Source: Knoellia sp. Soil729 (GTDB taxonomy: Bacteria; Actinomycetota; Actinomycetes; Actinomycetales; Dermatophilaceae). From it: a DNA stretch of 64,000 bases. The DNA is taken from contig NZ_LMSA01000005.1 in NCBI RefSeq assembly GCF_001427985.1, forward strand, positions 95,042 to 159,041. Reading direction: 5' to 3'. A model generated the notes under the pieces. That model did not search any database. It worked only from the letters and a program-made list of their open reading frames with translations, and was not told the origin of the DNA. The translations under genes were made by a program, and so were the position numbers. Positions 61,656-64,000 of the stretch are shown one piece after another; within the stretch, counting starts at the first letter, position 1; every line of letters begins with the position of its first letter.

Positions 61656-62014
61656 GTGTGGTCGAAGCCCTCGACCCGGACGACCGGGCGGATCTCGATG
61701 GCGTAGGAGTGCGGGAGGAGGTCGCACAGCTCCACGACGACGTCGAGGTTGTCGGCGTCGATGAGGTAGAAGCCGCCGACCACCTCGGCCGACTCGGCGA
61801 AGGGACCTGCGGTGAGCTGGGCCCGCCCGCCCACGTGCCGCACCGTCGTGGCCGTGTCCGTGCTCGCCAGTGCCTCTCCGGCCACGATGGTGGTCCGCTG
61901 TCGCGCCGCCGCGTCGAAGTCCAGGTGTGCCTGGTGCATGGTGGCCCGGTCGCTCTCGGACGCGTCTGCCCACACCTCGGCGGGGTAGGCCAAGCTGAGG
62001 AAGTAGCGGGTCAT
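61652..62014 (-). CDS. YCII-related (DGPF) protein 2
   Basis: A 120-residue dimeric alpha-beta-barrel protein of the YCII family. Motif TAGPFAESAEVVGGFYLIDA has AGPF in place of the canonical DGPF. It starts with the ordinary YCII opening RYFLSLAYPAEVW. It overlaps the sigma factor and the first YCII gene by 4 bases on either side. DGPF proteins are the hallmark partners of ECF42 sigma factors; their biochemical role is unknown. Confidence 0.88.
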   Translation of the reverse strand: MTRYFLSLAYPAEVWADASESDRATMHQAHLDFDAAARQRTTIVAGEALASTDTATTVRHVGGRAQLTAGPFAESAEVVGGFYLIDADNLDVVVELCDLLPHSYAIEIRPVVRVEGFDHT

Positions 62015-62400
62015 GACACACGCTCCTCAGCTGTGGGAACACGCCGCACCTCGACGGCGCCCATGCCCGCCGCGGCGTGGTCCGGTCCGGCGACGAGAGC
62101 CACCAGCCGGAGGAGGTCGTCGAGGTCGTCGGTCTCCACGTCGTAGTAGCCCGTCAGCTGTTCGACGATCTCGGCGAACGGACCATCACTGACCATGACC
62201 TTCCCGTGGGCGTCCGCGCGAACCACCTTGGCCTCACGCGAATGGGTGAGTTCGGCCCCACCGAGGACCTTGTGGCCGTTGGCCCGTAGCCCGGCCCCGA
62301 ACTCATCGTGGCGGGCGTACACCGCATCGCGTTGCTCTTGGGTGAGCGCCTCCCACGCGTCCTCGTTGCCCGGCAGGAGGATGAGGTAGCGCGCGGTCAT
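62011..62400 (-). CDS. YCII-related (DGPF) protein 1
   Basis: A 129-residue YCII-family protein with the full motif SDGPFAEIVEQLTGYYDVET and a conserved His in YARHDEFGAGLRANG. Start at ATG 62400, which overlaps the 20-codon leader ORF by ATGA and has a GAGGAG site inside that ORF; an upstream in-frame start at 62643 would pass through the leader region and is not supported. First full gene of the DGPF-DGPF-ECF42 operon. Confidence 0.88.
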   Translation of the reverse strand: MTARYLILLPGNEDAWEALTQEQRDAVYARHDEFGAGLRANGHKVLGGAELTHSREAKVVRADAHGKVMVSDGPFAEIVEQLTGYYDVETDDLDDLLRLVALVAGPDHAAAGMGAVEVRRVPTAEERVS

Positions 62401-62459
62401 GACGCACGCTCCTCGTCGACGAGGGCGAGGATGACGTACTCCTTGGTCTGAGCGGTCAT
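62397..62459 (-). CDS. 20-codon leader ORF upstream of the DGPF/ECF42 operon
   Basis: ATG 62459 to TGA 62397, encoding 20 residues (MTAQTKEYVILALVDEERAS). A strong AAGGAG ribosome site precedes it, and its stop overlaps the next start (ATGA). The sequence resembles the first strand of a YCII protein, so it may be a vestige of a third DGPF gene or a coupling/leader peptide. Confidence 0.55.
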   Translation of the reverse strand: MTAQTKEYVILALVDEERAS

Positions 62460-62557
62460 GGGTTCTCCTTGTGGCCTTGGGGCGCGAGGCCGCGAGCGCG
62501 ACCTCATGCACCTGACGAGCGAACCACAGTCGAATCGACAACGCCCGCGGAAGTCGG

Positions 62558-64000
62558 TCAGAAGGGAATGGGATCCGGTGGTCGTGGTGGGGGCGGCGGG
62601 ATGTCGACGAGGATCTCGCTCCAGGGCCCGAGGCCGTGTTCAAGTGTGGAGTCGAGGTCGATGTGTGGCGGTGGGCCGCCGTGGGTGTTGCCCTCGATGT
62701 CGAACCAGACCGGGTAGGCGCGGGGTCGGGCGTGGTCGGGCCCGCCGAGGAGCTCGATGAGCTCTTCCTCGAACGTCGTGGGGATCTCGCTCGGACTGGG
62801 GCGCGACGCGGTGCCGTGGTCGCGGGAGGTGTGGCCGGCGGTGAGGAGGTGCAGGTGGTCCACGGGCCAGGTGGTGGTGCGGCGCCCGGTGGGGTCGGTC
62901 CAGGTGACGGTGCCGTCAGGGTGAAGCCGCGCGGTCCAGCCGTGGCGTTGCTTGATGCGGTGGTGACGCCGGCACAGACACATCAGGTTGATGGGGGACG
63001 TGGGCCCGCCCGGCCAGGGACGGACGTGGTCGAGGTCGCACTGACGGGCCGGGGTGGAGCAGCCGGGGAAGCGGCAGGACCCGTCACGCAACCGGATCAG
63101 TCGGGCCATGGGGTCGGGCACCCGGTAGGACTCGCTGAAGTCCACGACCTCCTCGCCGCCCTGACCTGTCACTGCTCCCTCGCCAGGCTCTTGGGCTCTC
63201 TCTCGGGCTCGTTCGCGGGAACGGTGGGCCCGTCGGGCTTGGGCTTGGCCGCGGGCCAAGGACGGGGGCACATCTCCGTGGACGAGGGCTCCGGTGTCGC
63301 TGTCGCAGGCCAGCTCGCGCTCAGGGGCGGAGGTGCCGGCGTCGTCGAGCCAGTCCGCAGGCACGAACGTCGTCCCGGGCGCACCCAACCCACCCACCTC
63401 GACCAGATCCTCCGCGGCTGACCTACCAACCGGCGACGCGGAGGCCGGGCCAGCCGGCGCAGCCTGCGACTTCTCCGGTCGTGAGGCCGGGGTGGTCGTG
63501 GCCCCCGTGGTCTGTGCGCTGCGTGTAGTGGTGTTCGCGCATGGTGTGCCGGTGCCTGCGCTGCTCTGGGTTGCCGGGTCGGCGGCGGCGCGGGTGGCGT
63601 GGACGACGACCTTGACATCACTGTGCTCAAGGATGAGCCGCATCGCCGCGTCGGAGCGGGCCATCGCCAAAGTGTCGGCCTTGCCCTCGCGCACCAGCTG
63701 GCGGGCGCGGACCGTCACCGCCTCCCACGCCCTGCGAGCGTCCTCGACCCGGAAGTCGCCCCGCCAGTGATCCGTACCATGGGACCCCAACCGGCGAGTC
63801 AACCCCCGCCTCGCCCGCTCATCCTCGGCGTGCGCGCTCACCGCGTCCGGATCCACCTGCGCGGCCGTGCGCGCCAACACCTGGCGCAACGGCCCCACCG
63901 TCAGCTGCCCCCACACGTCCTTGACCCGCTCCACCACCTCGAAGGCGGACTGCGGCGACAGGAACTCCGTCTCCTCGGTCACCACCCGCGCCCGCTGCTC
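62558..64000 (-). CDS. DUF222/HNH endonuclease (13E12-like), 5' end outside the window
   Basis: 480 codons visible, open through base 64000. The N-terminal DUF222 part is helical (ALARTAAQVDPDAVSAHAED-like segment, RRGLTRRLGSHGTD). A low-complexity linker follows (residues ~140-190 of the visible part). The C-terminal HNH nuclease is clear: GSCRFPGCSTPARQCDLDHV, then GPTSPINLMCLCRRHHRIKQ, with the Cys pairs and catalytic His. The multicopy 13E12-type family of actinobacteria has unclear function, some copies resembling mobile elements. A GTG at 63985 is in frame, but the frame stays open upstream, so the true start is unknown. Confidence 0.85.
   Translation of the reverse strand, partial: EQRARVVTEETEFLSPQSAFEVVERVKDVWGQLTVGPLRQVLARTAAQVDPDAVSAHAEDERARRGLTRRLGSHGTDHWRGDFRVEDARRAWEAVTVRARQLVREGKADTLAMARSDAAMRLILEHSDVKVVVHATRAAADPATQSSAGTGTPCANTTTRSAQTTGATTTPASRPEKSQAAPAGPASASPVGRSAAEDLVEVGGLGAPGTTFVPADWLDDAGTSAPERELACDSDTGALVHGDVPPSLARGQAQARRAHRSRERARERAQEPGEGAVTGQGGEEVVDFSESYRVPDPMARLIRLRDGSCRFPGCSTPARQCDLDHVRPWPGGPTSPINLMCLCRRHHRIKQRHGWTARLHPDGTVTWTDPTGRRTTTWPVDHLHLLTAGHTSRDHGTASRPSPSEIPTTFEEELIELLGGPDHARPRAYPVWFDIEGNTHGGPPPHIDLDSTLEHGLGPWSEILVDIPPPPPRPPDPIPF

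Noticed and set aside
62558..64000. DUF222/HNH gene as proof of a mobile element
   Set aside because: No terminal repeats, target duplication or mobility genes are visible, and the gene is cut by the window edge.

Overview
This window is very GC-rich, gene-dense DNA from an actinobacterium. The content points to Micrococcales, and Intrasporangiaceae-like relatives are my best guess: DUF3073, DUF3151, a GpgS/FolP2 pair, an F420-dependent glucose-6-phosphate dehydrogenase plus two more LLM flavin/F420 oxidoreductases, a SigK/RskA/fasciclin module, UdgX, and many GTG starts with 4-nt ATGA/GTGA overlaps. The genus is inference. I see no rRNA, tRNA, CRISPR array, insertion sequence or prophage. 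No gene-free stretch clearly exceeds 300 bp; the longest are about 290 bp (24757-25053 and 52663-52955), and both hold hairpins or promoter-like DNA.

Layout. 1-8.3 kb: a GPH-type transporter (cut by the window edge), a carotenoid-dehydrogenase-like flavoprotein, an SDR/SRPBCC pair, a tiny DUF6131 membrane protein, two GAF-ANTAR RNA-binding regulators, and a three-gene envelope-stress-type operon (unknown, holin-like DUF1469, DUF3618). Four transcription units here (the flavoprotein, DUF6131, the three-gene operon and udgX at 8.3 kb) carry a GTTT-N15-GGGTA promoter, the pattern of SigB/SigF general-stress sigma factors. 8.3-15 kb: UdgX, an amidohydrolase, a tightly coupled four-gene operon (methyltransferase, CDGSH protein, heme-oxygenase-like di-iron enzyme, carboxylate-amine ligase) of unknown product, and an ABC exporter. 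15-25 kb: an MFS permease with an appended carboxypeptidase-regulatory-like domain; a repeat-rich convergent junction; a six-gene operon fgd-doxX-enoyl-CoA hydratase-gpgS-folP2-extradiol-like; a lipoprotein/micro-membrane protein/DUF6766 set; valine dehydrogenase. 25-34 kb: DUF3073, an NCS1 permease with a cysteine hydrolase, purM-purF, a membrane-anchored molybdoenzyme, then fasciclin lipoprotein-sigK-rskA with a SigK-type promoter. 34-42 kb: LuxR-type regulator, small membrane proteins, LLM oxidoreductase, sterol-carrier-like protein, secreted 5'-nucleotidase, spermidine-synthase-like methyltransferase fold, OhrR-like MarR. 42-60 kb: single-chain purL, glycerophosphodiesterase, purC, bioYMN, purD, a HelD/HelR-type helicase, purA, DUF3151 and fba, with two paralogous HTH regulators next to purD and purA. 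60-64 kb: an ECF42-type sigma factor with two DGPF (YCII) proteins and a 20-codon leader ORF, and a truncated DUF222/HNH endonuclease.

Functional picture. The purine genes (purM, F, L, C, D, A) all lie on the minus strand, spread over 30 kb, in a neighbourhood resembling the mycobacterial purine region (DUF3073, sterol-carrier protein, purF/purM). The first 8 kb looks like a stationary-phase/stress locus. Across the whole window the octamer GTATGCCG (either strand) occurs about 37 times in all reading frames and between genes, roughly one per 1.7 kb. This is far above expectation for this base composition and is the most unusual global signal. Convergent gene ends are repeatedly closed by long, near-perfect inverted repeats.
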